A stretch of 64,000 nt of DNA from Heterotrichella gracilis (lineage: Eukaryota; Sar; Xanthophyceae; Tribonematales; Xanthonemataceae): positions 124,001-188,000 of the forward strand of contig JAULBX010011100.1 of NCBI GenBank assembly GCA_032358255.1. Reading direction: 5' to 3'. A model generated the notes under the pieces. It had not been told where the DNA came from and did not search any database. It saw only the letters and a list, made by a program, of their open reading frames with translations. Position 1 is the stretch's first letter; each line of letters begins with the position of its first letter. Of the stretch, positions 11,235 to 22,793 are shown one piece after another. Made by a program: the position numbers and the translations under genes.

Positions 11235-14200
11235 ATGGGGTGGCTGTGGGTGCTCGCTGTGAGCTGGGTGGTGGTGGCACACGTTCAAGCGCAAGGTATG
11301 GCACTCAGCGGCGGCCAGGCGCCCAGTTGGTTTGGATAACTGTTAGGTTGCCGATCCAAGCTCGTGCATGGCGAACGGGGTATGGTGGTTTCGCCACTGT
11401 GGGTCTCAACTAATTGACACATGCATATGAAATACATGCAACTGCACAGAAGTCCTGCGCCACGCACGGCTGGACATACGAGGGAAGGGTTCAATCCACT
11501 CTATATATACGACAACCAACTTCATACGAGCTGCTACGGTCCCACTGTCACGCTTTTTGTTCTCGGTTCTTCGCGCCAGCAGCCTGACCCTCGCCAACCG
11601 CAAAAAGCACCCATGCCCCACCACACGGTTTCTCCCCGGATCGAACCCCTTCGCTCACCAAACACGGCATTGTTCGCACAGGCGTGTGTCCTAAGGGCAC
11701 CTTCCACAACCCGGACAGCGGAGGCTGCGCCCTGTGCATCACAGCACAGTGCAGTGGGACCAACAGCTCGCACTGCTCTCCCACCCGGGGGTGCGAAGGC
11801 TGCCCACAGGAGAACGCCAAAGTCATAGGGTACATAGGTGCGGCATAGGGACTGCACTAACGCTGTAAGCAAGGCACAGCGGACTGCCTGCAAACACTGG
11901 ATCACATTGTTGTGGGGGGGGACATGTAGGGCACCCCTGGTACCCCTACCTGTGTGGCACTGGCTAAACAGAGCCTCGCCTTGCATTGCCCATATGGCAG
12001 TGCTTCAATATATGCTTGTAGCCACCTCTTCCCAGTAGATCCTCCCTCATCGCCACTCGTCTGCACTCCCCTTGTCTGCACAATGCAATGTGTCAGGGCG
12101 AGGCCCCATAACTACGCCGCCTGCTGCCTGCTGTGCACTCAGCCCTTCTTGGCACTTGTTGGCAGCCATTCGTCACACCATAACACCCCTTGGGTTCCCT
12201 CCTCAACAGGCGCAGGCGCCCAGACCGTCTACCCCCCTGCGGTGTGCCAAAACTGGACCACCGTCCCCAGCCTGACCGGCTGCGCGGTGGCACTCTGGGA
12301 CAACACGCGCATGGGTTGGCACTGCCGCCAGTGCGACCCCAACTTCACCCTAAACACAACCCTACACAGCTGCACGCACCACCCCGCGCGCCTGCCGACC
12401 GGCTGCGCTGAGGGCTGCGAGTGGTGCGGGCACGAGGGGTGCATCCGGTGCGCCCAGGGGTACCACAAGCGCTACCTGGATGCGCGGCTGGAGCACGACG
12501 GGTGGTGCGAGAACTGGCATTTAAAGGGGAGGGACTTCAAGTCTGCACCCACCCAGTGGGCGGCGCAAGTGAACGAGTCGGTGCTCCCGCTGCCTGAGTG
12601 AGTGTTGCTGTCGGGCGGGGGGGATGCGGTGGTTGGGGTGGAGCCGGTGGGGATGGGGTGGTTGGTGGGGCGGGTGGGGCGTGTTCTGGGATGGGTGGTT
12701 GCATGGGCTGGTGCGGGTGCGCCCACAGCTGCCCTTGCAAAGTGCTTGCTTGCAGTGGAGTTAACACTGATGGCTGCCCTGGCATGCACCGTCACCACCA
12801 AGGCCCCGCAGCGCTCCCGAGGGATGGGCGGTAGCGTGGGCTGCTGCACCTGCACCTGCTTTCAGCAAGGGCACACAGACAGCTGCTCTGGCGTGTGCAC
12901 TGGCACCCATACCCAACTCATACTACTCTGCGCCCTCTTCCCTGCACGTGTGGCGCACCCGCCGCGGCCTGCACTGCCGGGGACAAGAGTCGCCACCCTC
13001 CCCAGTTGTTGCAAACCCTGTTGCTCCTCTTCCTGCAGGTACCCTCGCCCGCAGCTGGTGCGCCCTGACTGGCTCAACCTCAATGGGGTGTGGCAGTGGT
13101 CGGAGTCGCCCTGCACGCACCTGTCAGTGCCGTGCTTGCAGCAGCCGCCATTCGGCATCACGCTGCCAAACACGGTGCGCCATGCATATGCGCATAGCCT
13201 GCATGGCATGCCCTTAACCCTAAATCCTAAACCCTGGAGGGCAAAGTCTTGAATTACGCACTCCCTTGTACCGCTTGGCCTATCACATCTCACCTCCTGG
13301 AGAAGAAGAGCCAATCGGAATTATGCACCCTATGCTGCCACCTACCCAGTCACCATCCCTGGGCTGTGCCCTGAGCTTTGCGCAACCTCATCAGCTAGTC
13401 TGAACCCTAAACCCTAAGCAGCCTGCAACCTCATCAGCCACCCCAATCCCAACCAACCTGGCCCTCTTCCCCTGCAGATCCTGGTACCTTTCCCGGTGGA
13501 GGCCCCTCTCTCCGGCATGGCGCTCCCCTGGCGATCCATGTGGTATCGGCGCACATTCAGAATCCCGCGGGGGTATGGCGGGCGGCGGCTGATGCTGCAT
13601 TTTGATGGCGTGGATTGGCAGGCACGGGTGTGGGTGAATGGGCAGCTGGTGGGGCAGCACAGGGGGGCGTACAATAGGTTCTCGTTTGACATCACGGATG
13701 CTGTCAAGGTAGGGTTTAGGGTTTAGGATGGTTTGGGTGTGTGTGTGGGTGGGAGGGGGGAGGGGGAGGGGCATTGTGGTACATGCGAGGGGTATCCATG
13801 TGGGGCTGGGTAAGGGTGAGGCTGCATTCTGATGAGGTAGCTTGGCGGTTGGGGCGGCAGCACCGGGAGGGGGGGTGGGGTCAACAGGGTCACGTGCGAC
13901 ATCACAGATTATGTTCAGGTAAAGGGTGTATGTGTGTGTGGTGGTGGGGCCCTGAAGGCTGTGAGGGCATAGCGATGCACGTGGTGGGATTACGCATGTA
14001 GGGCGGCAATGCGATTGCATGTGGCAACCTTGCAGTTTCCCATATGGGTCAGATTGACCGGTCAATAGTATCCTGACGAAAAATCCCCAGATGTAGTAAG
14101 TGCAATCTCCATATGCACTTCCATGCAATTCCCAAGTGTCATGAATATACCTCCCTGCGTGTTTGTTGGTTTGATCCATGGCGCATCTGTGCTGTTCCTC

Positions 14201-17200
14201 GCGGGATTTCAGCAGCATTCAATCCCATCTGACGGTATTTGACCACATTTGCAGGATATCAAGGGGGAGCAGGAAATTGTGATGTGGGTATGGGACCCCA
14301 CGGAAGACCACTCTGAACACCACGTAAGTCACATCTCCACCAGATCTTTGGCTGCATTTGTTGCTGCAAACTGCCGCAATTTATTGATACCCTGGCTGCT
14401 TACTAGGTCCCCATGATCGAAATGAAACGAGCGCGAACCACACCAACCCTTGATCCTTGTCCCAAATGCTGAACCCTGTAAATCGTAAACCCTGAACCCT
14501 AAACCACGCAGGTGTGGCGGCCGGCAAGCAGGGCGTGAACCACACCAACCCCATGCCCCTAAACCCCAACCCCCCAAAATCTAACCCTAAACCTGAATCC
14601 TAAACCTCCGCAGGTGGCGGCCGGCAAGCAGCGCGTGAACCACACCAACCCCATACCCTAAAACCCAAACCCCCATTCTAAACCCTAAACCCTGAACCCT
14701 AAACCCCGCAAATGGCTGCCGGCAAGCAGCGCGTGAACCACATCAATCCCTGACCCAAAATCCTAAACCCTAACCCCTGAACCCTAAACCCCGCAGGTGG
14801 CGGCCGGCAAGTAGCGCCTGAACTACACCAACCCCATGCCCCTAAACCCCAAATCCCTAAAACATAAACCTGAACCCTAAACCCCGCAGGTGGCGGCCGG
14901 CAAGCAGCGCGTGAACCACACCAACCCCATGTCCCTGACCCCCATGTCGGGCATTTGGCAGCCGGTGTGGCTGGAGCCCCTGCCCCAGGGCCACATCACC
15001 CGCCTCCAGCTCACGCCTGACCTGGACAGGGCACTGCTCAGGGTCACGGTGTTCAGCGGTGGGCCGGGTGCCAAGGCGGCTGTCAAGGTTGCGGTCAAGG
15101 TGCGCTGGGGAGTGGTTTTGTCTGGAGGACTTTCATACATCAGTCATATATCAGAGTCTTTCTGGTTTTGTCTGTGCTTGGCGCCAGCGCCATGCCGCCA
15201 TGTGGATACAGATGGGGGCAGGGGGATATTTACATAATATAATTGAAAGTATTAGTCAAGGTGGAGACAAATGTGCCACATTGGCATACTCACCTGTCAG
15301 GTGATAGAGACAACACCGGTGCGCTGCTGTATGGCCTCTCCTGTCTGGATTGAAAGCAATCCCCACCCCTTGACACCTGCTTGGTCCCCAGGTGATGGAT
15401 GGGGATACGACAGTAGCAACGGGGACTGGGTCCCCAAACAAGGAATTCGAAATCTCCATCCCAACCCCCAAACTTTGGACCCCCGACAGCCCCTTCCTGT
15501 ATGGCCTCCATATACAGCTGCTGGAGCGAAGCCATTGGTGGCACCTTAAACCGTCGGATGCAGTGGAGTCGTATTTCGGGATGCGGAAAACGCACATTGA
15601 GCACCACGGGGATTTGAACACCACCCGCCTGCTGCTCAACAACGAGTTTGTGCTGCAGCTGGGGCTGCTGGATCAGGTGGGTGCCTGGTTAGGGTTTCCA
15701 GGTGTTGGCTAGGGTTTGTGTGAGGGTGGACGATGTGCACAGCAGGTGCTCCAATGATACACAGTTGCAGCTGTACCTTGGTGTAATGAGCGGCCTGCTT
15801 AGTACAGTAGACAACTTGCAGCACTACAGCCCAATTCAGCAGCCAGCCTTGCACCCGCGGCGTTACGCTGTCATGTCCTGCCACTGGCGATACCATTTAG
15901 TTGCCTTGCTCCATAGAAGGACTGCTGGGATAAGTCAGCCCACGTGTCCCATGGGGCAAACACGGCACTCTTCCCTGCAAAACCCTGACAAAACCCTTGC
16001 CAATGCAGGGGTGGTGGCCTGACGGCGTCTCTCGAGCTCCCACTGATGACTCGCTCATGTTTGATATCCTAGCAGCCAAAAAGCTAGGGTTCAACCTGTT
16101 GCGCAAGCACATCAAGGTAAATACCCTAGGTAAATGGGTCCCCGTCAGCCCATGTCCAGCATGCACTACGATCACAGGCAATTTTTTTGCAACGTGCATA
16201 GGGATGTTGCTCATTACCTGGTGTGTGATAGTGGGTGAAGGGGGTGGGCAGCGTTTTGGTTTAGGGTTCAAGGTTTGATGGCATGATGCTGTGTGCTTGA
16301 GGTGGAGCATCGTCTGCAAGTGCATATGCGCATGGGCAAGGTTCCGGCAGCTGCTAGAATTTGATGTGAACCCTACTTCCTGGCCCTGCAGGTTGAGAGC
16401 GATCGGTGGTACTACTACTGCGACACCCTGGGCATGCTGGTGTGGCAAGACATGCCGTAAGTGAAACCCTGACCATAAACCGCGCACAGCAACCCAACCC
16501 AGCACCAACACCTTATGCACTGTTTGCTCAACACAATCGTGGTACGTGACACACTGCACTTGAAGTCTCCTTTGTGGGTTGGTGTTGCGATCAGCTGTTC
16601 CATGACCACGAGGAAGCTGCATGCTGGTGGCATGTTGATGATGTGACTATGATTAGAAACAATACGTGAAATATAGAAACAAAAATAAAAGTAACCGTAA
16701 ATGATATAGGGCCGGTCCAAAACTGCCGTTGCTGTTGCAGGTCCTTTGCCGCGTTTGCAGAGGACAAGCTGACGCCCAGCGAGGAGGATTTGGCGCAGTG
16801 GACATCTGAGCTGAAGGACATGATTGCGCAACGCAGGAACTCCCCCGCTGTGGTGCTGTGGATCGTAAGTGTTTCCCCCTTGCTTAAGTATTTATCCTTG
16901 CTTTGGATCGTGAGTGTCTCCCCCTGGCTGTGAATCGTATGTGTTTCCTTCTTGCTGTGGATCGTGAGTGGTTCTCCCTTTGCTCCTTCTCGGTCATCTG
17001 CAGCTCTGGGAACAACAGCAGCAATGAAGTTGCATGGCTGTACCAAATTCCATGCACAGCCAAACACGCTCAGATGGATCAACACGCATGTTGCACAGGG
17101 ACTGTGCGTTTCTCAAGGTCTTTTACTGCACGTGATAGGCTGCTTCAAGCGTTCACTGATACCCCTGCTCATGATGCAGAAACTACCCTGAAACCCTTAC

Positions 17201-19174
17201 GCATCCTGCAGTTACACCTTGCGTGCCACAGGACTACCCTACAACCCTGTATCGCGGTGCAGAAATATCCTTAAGCCCTTGCTTGTCCACCAGCACTGCC
17301 CTTAAGCGTCCACCCGAACTAGCCTAACAAAACGCTTGCGCATGGTGCAGACATTCAACGAGAACTGGGGGGCATTTGGCAACGACACCATCCCCAACCT
17401 CGTCAGGGATTTGGACCCTTCCCGGCCGGTGGACGGAAACACAGGGGTCCCGTTGACAAACGTGGGGGATTTCGTGGATGAGCACCCGTACGTGCTATCT
17501 CCCCATGCATGTCCCAGTGAGGAATCCCTCCGAAACCTGATCCTTTGATGCCCGTATGCACTGGAAGGAATGGTAGATAAGAAGCCCTGGGGTGCTGTTA
17601 CTGTTTGCCTGCATGTGCATGCGCGGGAGTGCTCATGGCGGCTGTGGTGTGCTCACGCAGCTGCCCATGCTTGCGTGGGCAGGTGCGCAAGCACCCCCTC
17701 TGCAGTTACTGTTGCCCTTGTGGCCTGCCGCCGCCCACCTCTCCCAATCCCACCTACATAGGCCAAGTGCCACATCAGTTCCCCCACAATGTCTGCTGTG
17801 TGTGTGCCCTGAAATGCATGAGCACATTGGGAACCAAAACCCTAAATGTCCTATTGCCCAGGACCATGATTCAAGTATAAATATTGCATTGCACATGCGA
17901 AACGCGGAAAAGCAGATGCGCCGAGTGGCCGCTTTCGGGGCAGCGGGACAGGGGAACAGTGCTACGCAGGCGCCCTGCTGGGTGCACGGAAAAGAATGCC
18001 GAAAGCTGTATACCAGTCATTGTCACATGGCGCCAACTCGCCATTGATCCCTCCTTTTCCCCCCTTTTTGCAGGTATGTAGGCCCTGATGCGCATTACAT
18101 GGCGGACCACCGGGCGTATGTCATTGGGGAGTTTGGGGGCCTGGGGTTTCAGGTACAGTACTGTGGACTACAATACTATGAGCTAAGGTGTTCTGAACAA
18201 TATCTTCCATCAGTCAGTTTAGAGGGCTTTGGTACCTGGTATACTCAGCTGCATGCATTCAACCGACATGAGGCCCTTAATCCTCATCAGGGACTGTTAG
18301 TTCCCGCATGCATCCCATCCACATGCACGCACTGGCCGGGTTGCATCTGGTCGGAATGCATCTTGCAACCGCAATGTAGCCGGATGGCTAGCCATCATCG
18401 CAAAAGCGGCGCCAATGCGTCCTATCCTGGCACTCTGGATATCGTACCCTGTGCTGGGATATGTGTTCCAATATAGCTTAGCAGCTTTGTTTTGGCCCCT
18501 GCAGATTTGGGAGCATTCCATGGACCCCCGTGGCGAGTGGGGCTACCAGTACTCCTACTCCTCCCAGGAGCTCACCGACAAGTACCTGGGGCTCATGGAT
18601 AAGCTGGAGCTGCTACTCATGGTGAGTACCACTGTTTTATTTTATTCTGGAGTTAAATAGAATTTTATTCTCACTGACAAGTACCTGGGGCTCATGGACA
18701 AGCTGGAGCTACTACTCATGGTGAATTATCCTCCATTTTTCAATTTTAAAGAACCTTTTTCTCACAAAAAATGACCTGGGACGGATGGACAAGCTGGGAG
18801 TTCGCACTCATGTGAGATTCTCTAAATACAATCCTGTAAATTTTTCGCAATATGCATTTTGGTACAATATTCCATTCATGCCCAATGTCTCTCACTGCGT
18901 TCCTACTTTGCAGCACCACGGCATCAGCGGCTCCATCTACACACAGCTCACTGACACCGAGGCTGAGTCAGATGGCATGATGACCTTTGACCGGGCGCTG
19001 TTCAAGGTCAACGCCACACTAGTCGCCGACAGGCATCGGCAGCTGATCAACCTCTCCCGATCACTCAACAATCTCGAGGCAGGGCCGGCGTACCGCGCCA
19101 CCCACCATCAGCCACCGTCGCCGCCGACCCCACCCCCCAGGCCGCCAATGCCACCACCACCGCCACTCACATAG
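11235..19174 (+). CDS. Secreted glycoside hydrolase family 2 enzyme with Cys-rich N-terminus and Pro-rich tail
   Basis: Fifteen exons (11235-11295, 11682-11837, 12210-12597, 13039-13174, 13478-13708, 14255-14323, 14890-15099, 15392-15676, 16009-16116, 16392-16456, 16741-16864, 17351-17487, 18074-18152, 18505-18621, 18914-19174) join without a phase break to 808 residues. Residues 1-20 are a signal peptide. Residues 21 to about 200 are Cys-rich with CxxC pairs (GCEGC, CRQC, CEWC, CIRC), a domain I cannot name. From about 205 the protein is a GH2 fold: jelly-roll ([24 protein letters not shown]), middle immunoglobulin-like domain, then the TIM barrel. Catalytic residues are visible: acid/base Glu615 in TFNENW and nucleophile Glu676 in GEFGGLG. 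The family cleaves beta-galactosides, glucuronides, mannosides or glucosaminides; specificity is not clear here. The last 30 residues are mostly proline, as in algal wall glycoproteins, so the enzyme is probably exported to the wall. Confidence 0.88.
13175..13477 (+). repeat. Telomere-like CCCTAAA units in GH2 intron 4
   Basis: Degenerate CCCTAAA units lie at about 13211-13235 and 13401-13418, on the coding strand and upstream of the exon 5 acceptor. They are interstitial, not chromosome-terminal, since complete genes flank both sides. Confidence 0.75.
13709..13925 (+). repeat. Copy of GH2 exon 5 3' end with its donor, plus TTTAGGG run
   Basis: The real donor at 13709 opens with GTAGGGTTTAGGGTTTAGG. 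About 205 bp further, 13845-13925 repeats the end of exon 5 in degenerate form: a Gly-rich block, then CGACATCACAGATTATG where the exon has TGACATCACGGATGCTG, then a second GT donor-like site. The copy is out of use in the model because the frame is not kept. The spacer is very G-rich. Confidence 0.7.
14482..14889 (+). repeat. Tandem array of GH2 exon 7 acceptor and exon start, spaced by CCCTAAA units
   Basis: Four extra copies of the acceptor plus the first 45 or so bases of exon 7 precede the real exon at 14890. The copies begin near 14512, 14614, 14711 and 14797, a period of about 90-100 bp. Each contains GGC(G/T)GCCGGCAAG followed by the CGTGAACCACACCAACCC block and ends in degenerate CCCTAAACCC repeats. 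Copy 3 has lost the acceptor G (GCAAAT), copy 4 carries an in-frame TAG, and copy 1 is shifted. Only the last copy continues into the full exon. Four AG acceptors in similar context therefore compete with the real one. Confidence 0.9.
16857..16985 (+). repeat. Tandem copies of the GH2 exon 11 donor site
   Basis: The real donor region CTGTGGATC/GTAAGTGTTTC at 16856-16875 is followed by three degenerate copies near 16904, 16931 and 16958 (TTTGGATCGTGAGTGTCTCC, GTGAATCGTATGTGTTTCC, TGTGGATCGTGAGTGGTTC). The period is about 28-30 bp. Each copy keeps the last codons of the exon and a GT donor, so four donors lie in a row. Confidence 0.85.
18571..18815 (+). repeat. Three tandem copies of the GH2 exon 14 3' end and donor
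   Basis: The exon end CTCACCGACAAGTACCTGGG with its GTGAGT donor (18571-18626) recurs at 18671-18726 with about 90 percent identity by eye, ending ATGGTGAATT. It recurs again, much degraded, at about 18761-18815, ending CTCATGTGAGAT. The unit is about 100 bp and includes AT-rich intron start sequence. Confidence 0.88.
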
Positions 19175-19212
19175 TGTGAGCAGCTGGCATGAAAACCTAC
19201 CTTAGGTGATGT

Positions 19213-19415
19213 CAACATATCAGCAGCAAGACAAAATTCACCATTCAGTAGTCTTGCCAGGTCAGCCCAAGCAGTGCTGTGAAGGGGGAACGGGAGGAGG
19301 AGGAAGGGTCAGCGGCAAGACAAAATCTCACCATCCAGTAGTCTTGCCAACCGTCAAGTCAAGCCCTAGCAGTTCTGTGAAGGGGGAACAGGGGGAGGAG
19401 GAAGGGGAGGGACAG
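19213..19415 (+). repeat. Tandem duplication in the GH2 3' UTR
   Basis: Two copies of a unit of about 100 bp start at AGCAGCAAGACAAAA (19220) and AGCGGCAAGACAAAA (19311). Each runs through TAGTCTTGCCA and GTGAAGGGGGAAC to GGAGGAGGAAGGG. The stretch gives an open frame of 122 codons, but this follows from repeat composition and not from a domain. Confidence 0.8.
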
Positions 19416-19728
19416 CTGACAGTGATACCATCCATGGCACTGCTTGGGCACAGACGCCACTATCGCCAACTTGACATTGAGGAAGGCGGTACAGCATGGC
19501 GCGCTGGTATGGAAAGTATTAGACAAGGCACATATTTATTTCCAATCACGTTCACCACACGACAGTATCTTTAGCCATAGCAGCAGCAAGTTTCATCCCT
19601 TTGCGGACGCCATCACAGGTAGAGAAACACCCATGTCCATTCGCTTCCTTTGTTTTAGCAAAGTTTGGATGGCAACTGCATTGGCAATTTCCTGTGCAGC
19701 CATAGTGTGCCCCACACCCTAGACCCCA

Positions 19729-19733
19729 TGTAA
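19729..19733 (+). terminator. Putative polyadenylation signal TGTAA (GH2)
   Basis: TGTAA lies 554 nt after the GH2 stop, beyond the UTR duplication. I see no closer copy. Confidence 0.3.
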
Positions 19734-21009
19734 AAGGCCACGCGATTCACAGAGTTGCATAGAGAGTGTCCATTACCAGCTGGTGTGTCAGTCGGCATGC
19801 GACCACCTGTGTATTCACGCATCAAGTCACTATGATCATATGCGAGGTCTGGCAGCTGCCAGTCCACCCACGGGGGCAAACTTTTTTCATGCATGGGTGC
19901 GTCAATAATAAGAATGTCTAGATTCTCTAGTGCATGGTTGACCTGTTTTTCCTTATAGACATGATACCAAGCCTCTTGACATGACTTAGGTAGATTACTT
20001 CAACCCTTTCCGCCTAATGCTTGTAATAGCTTAAGGTGAAGCGTTGCATGTCATCGCTAAGCAGGTGCCATTTAGTGTGCCCCTTTATTTTTACGTTGCA
20101 GGCAATTTTAACTGCAACTTGCACCCGTTCAATATATTTTAATGATTTACGCCAACTTCTTTTAAGAGCAACTCCTTGGAAGGAAAGTAAGTGTAGAAGT
20201 AGGACATAGGATACCTGTGTATTATTTTAATCCATACTTTCAGTATGTACCAGTCGACATATTTGTATCAAGCGTTTTACAATTCAATTTGTAAGTGCTA
20301 GCATTTGTTACAGAGATTGCCATATGCTGGTCGCCATGGCCAAGGTGCCGTGGTCTACAGTGCCGTGTCACACGAGCCTCGTCGATGGCCCTTCAAAAGC
20401 TGGATTGCGCTTGTGTTCTCTGAATACGCATACAGTGGACCAATTGGCAGTGCGCGACGCTGTTCCTTCAAGCTGAAGAATTTCTGACTAAGTGGGGTGA
20501 TCGAATTACAACGCAGGCATTTTCCGCTCACGTAAAAAGGAAAACGATAATGGGAATTTCAAACTCGTTAGATAAATAAGATGGGATTGCAAGTACCCAG
20601 TCTGAGACGCGTCAAGGAAACCCATCATAGATGATGGTAGCACACTGACAGTGTGCACAAATATAGGGGCTGCTGAAAAAGCAGGTACTGCCAGCTTCAC
20701 ACGGTGTGAAGCTGAAAAAATGCCAGGGGATTGAGCTTGACTCTAAAAACAGCGGGGCAAGGAGGCCAGAGGAATTGTCATTAAGGTTGCAATCCAGCGG
20801 TGTCTGGAAGAGGACGGGAAAACGTGTAGGGGAGTAAGTGGAAGCGGCTAGTGGGAGGGCTAGAGTGGGTGGGGTGCCCGCCGCTATTGGTACTACCACG
20901 GGCTAAAATCCATGGTCTACCGTCTCCCTACCCTCTGCCCACTTCTATTTCCTGGATCTGCCGGGTGCACCTAACAAGCTTCAAGCTACCATTAAGCACT
21001 AGGTCGCAA
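19734..21009. other. Convergent intergenic region
   Basis: This lies between the 3' ends of GH2 (+) and the deaminase gene (-). It is AT-rich, with only short, unsupported open frames and no recognisable repeat or RNA gene. Confidence 0.4.
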
Positions 21010-22793
21010 TCAGCCCACTGGAGGGTTTGCATCAGGGTTTTCATCCAGCGCTTCGTCCCCGCTGTCGCTGCTGCTGAAGCCCGCCTCGCGCCGCCTGCGC
21101 TGGAAGAATTGGCGCATGAGGTCGGCGCACTCACCCTCCAGCACCCCACGCACCACCTGCGGACCATAAAATTGCAAAAGTGAAATATAATTATGAGCAT
21201 TGAGAAATAAGAAAGTAAATGTAGCAGATTACATGCTGCCTGTCCTTTAACAAGACAAATGTTGGCTATCAAGCAGCATAAGGGAAGGAGTTAGCGAAGA
21301 GGAAGGCAATGCGCAAGTACCCACTGCGTCTTGTGAATGGAACCCTATCGTTGCACAGTCCATGCACAAGTACTTGCGGTACTTGCCTGCATGTTTGGGT
21401 GAAACGGGTGTGGACGCGCGGGTCGGCACGCATCCCCATCACCACCCCCATCCCCGTTTGGGTCCCCACTTGACAGCATAGAGATCCAGCTGCCATCGGC
21501 ACCTGTAGGAAGGCATGTCAGTGGTATGCGCACAATCCTCATGGCTAGGGTCACAGCCCTCACAGATCGTACGGTTCCTGCCAAAAATGACTACAAACAT
21601 GCAGGATGCTGATGTGCCCGAGCAAACCCATCACCAGTGGGGTACGGTTTGCAACGACGATGATGATGGTAGCATACTAAAAACAAGCAGAAAAAAGGAA
21701 AATAAATTAAATAATGCATGTAATTACAAACAAACAAACAAAAGGCGTTCCAAGCCGTCATCGGCTTATTGCCCTGTGTGCCCCTGAAGGGCACACATTT
21801 GGGACTCAAAGTCCACAATGTCATGAAAAGTATATAATGCATGTAATTACTAACCAATAACTACTGACAATTGTTGGTAATTCTGTTGTTATGTGGCCAA
21901 CCAGGTGGCTCGCTCACCTAGCAGCGGGTTCCTGGCCCCGTACACCACCCTCCCCACCCGGCTCTGCAGCAGGGCGCCCGCGCACATGGGGCAGGGTTCC
22001 AACGTGACATACAGAACAGCGTCCGTCAGCCGCCAGCTGGCGCCCTGTGCCGCCGCCTGCCTGATGCACGCCAGCTCAGCATGGGCGGTGGGGTCCACGT
22101 CCCTCTCGGTGGTGTTGTGTGCGCTTGCCAGCACCTGGCCATCCAGGACCATGACCGCACCCACTGGAACCTCCTGGAGCCGGTCTGCCTGCAAGGGGGG
22201 GGCAGTGGAAGCAGGGACTGGAGTGGCACGGGTGGCAGATTACTCTGTGGCAAAGCATAGGTAATGCTTGTGTCCAGTCCTCATCGCCGCCAGCTGGAAG
22301 ATGAGTGGAATAACTTGGAAGAGGTGGCATCCCATTGATGTCAGACCTTGTCACCGTGAATGGTTTGCTTGTGCTTGTCTCGTACCTTGCGTGCCTCTGC
22401 CACCGCCAGCCGCATGAAGTGCTCATGTACATTGGCGCCATCCTGGCCTGCTGTAGCCTGCAGTTCCACGTTGCTGTGGTTGCCCAAGCCCACATCATCA
22501 CTCAGTGTAGCCCCTGCTCGACTTGTATGCCTACTGAAACCGGTAACCAGCATTGGTGAGCGAGCTGTTTGTTTGCTCCTGTCCTTCTTGCTCTTGAAGC
22601 CAGGCGTGCATGAGCCTCCAACACTATGGAAGGATGTTGCTTTGCCCAGCACCGTATTGGTGCTGGATGTCAGCCAGCTTTTGGTTTGCAAGAGTGCACT
22701 ATGGCTGGTGGGCTGTTGACACGTGCGGTGTGCTGCGCTGCTGGGATTGTACAGCAACAACTTCCCAGCCAGATGGAGCGCTTGCACGCGCAT
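21010..22793 (-). CDS. TADA: tRNA adenosine deaminase, TadA type
   Basis: Four exons on the minus strand (22793-22386, 22188-21918, 21502-21387, 21156-21010) give 313 residues. The ATG at 22793 follows an in-frame stop, so the start is firm. Residues 1 to about 125 are Ser-, Thr- and Arg-rich and could be an organellar transit peptide. The deaminase domain follows: HAE at 172-174 and PCPMC at 201-205 supply the zinc ligands and proton shuttle. The VPVGAVMV strand, the VVYGARNPLLG segment and the last helix (LEGECADLMRQFFQRRRREA) match bacterial TadA. The enzyme converts wobble adenosine 34 to inosine, in plastids for tRNA-Arg(ACG). Intron 3 starts with GC (CAG/GCAAGT), the only donor that keeps phase. 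A cytosolic TAD2-like role cannot be excluded. Confidence 0.88.

Noticed and set aside
12472-12855. Pro- and His-rich minus-strand frame over GH2 exon 3 and intron 3
   Set aside because: Follows from G-rich intron sequence read in reverse; no domain.
14482-14889. Regularly spaced repeats resembling a CRISPR array
   Set aside because: Units are exon-derived and diverged, spacers are telomere-like, and the gene context is eukaryotic.
13200-14890. CCCTAAA repeats as a sign of a chromosome end
   Set aside because: The repeats are short, degenerate and intronic, with complete genes on both sides, so they are interstitial.
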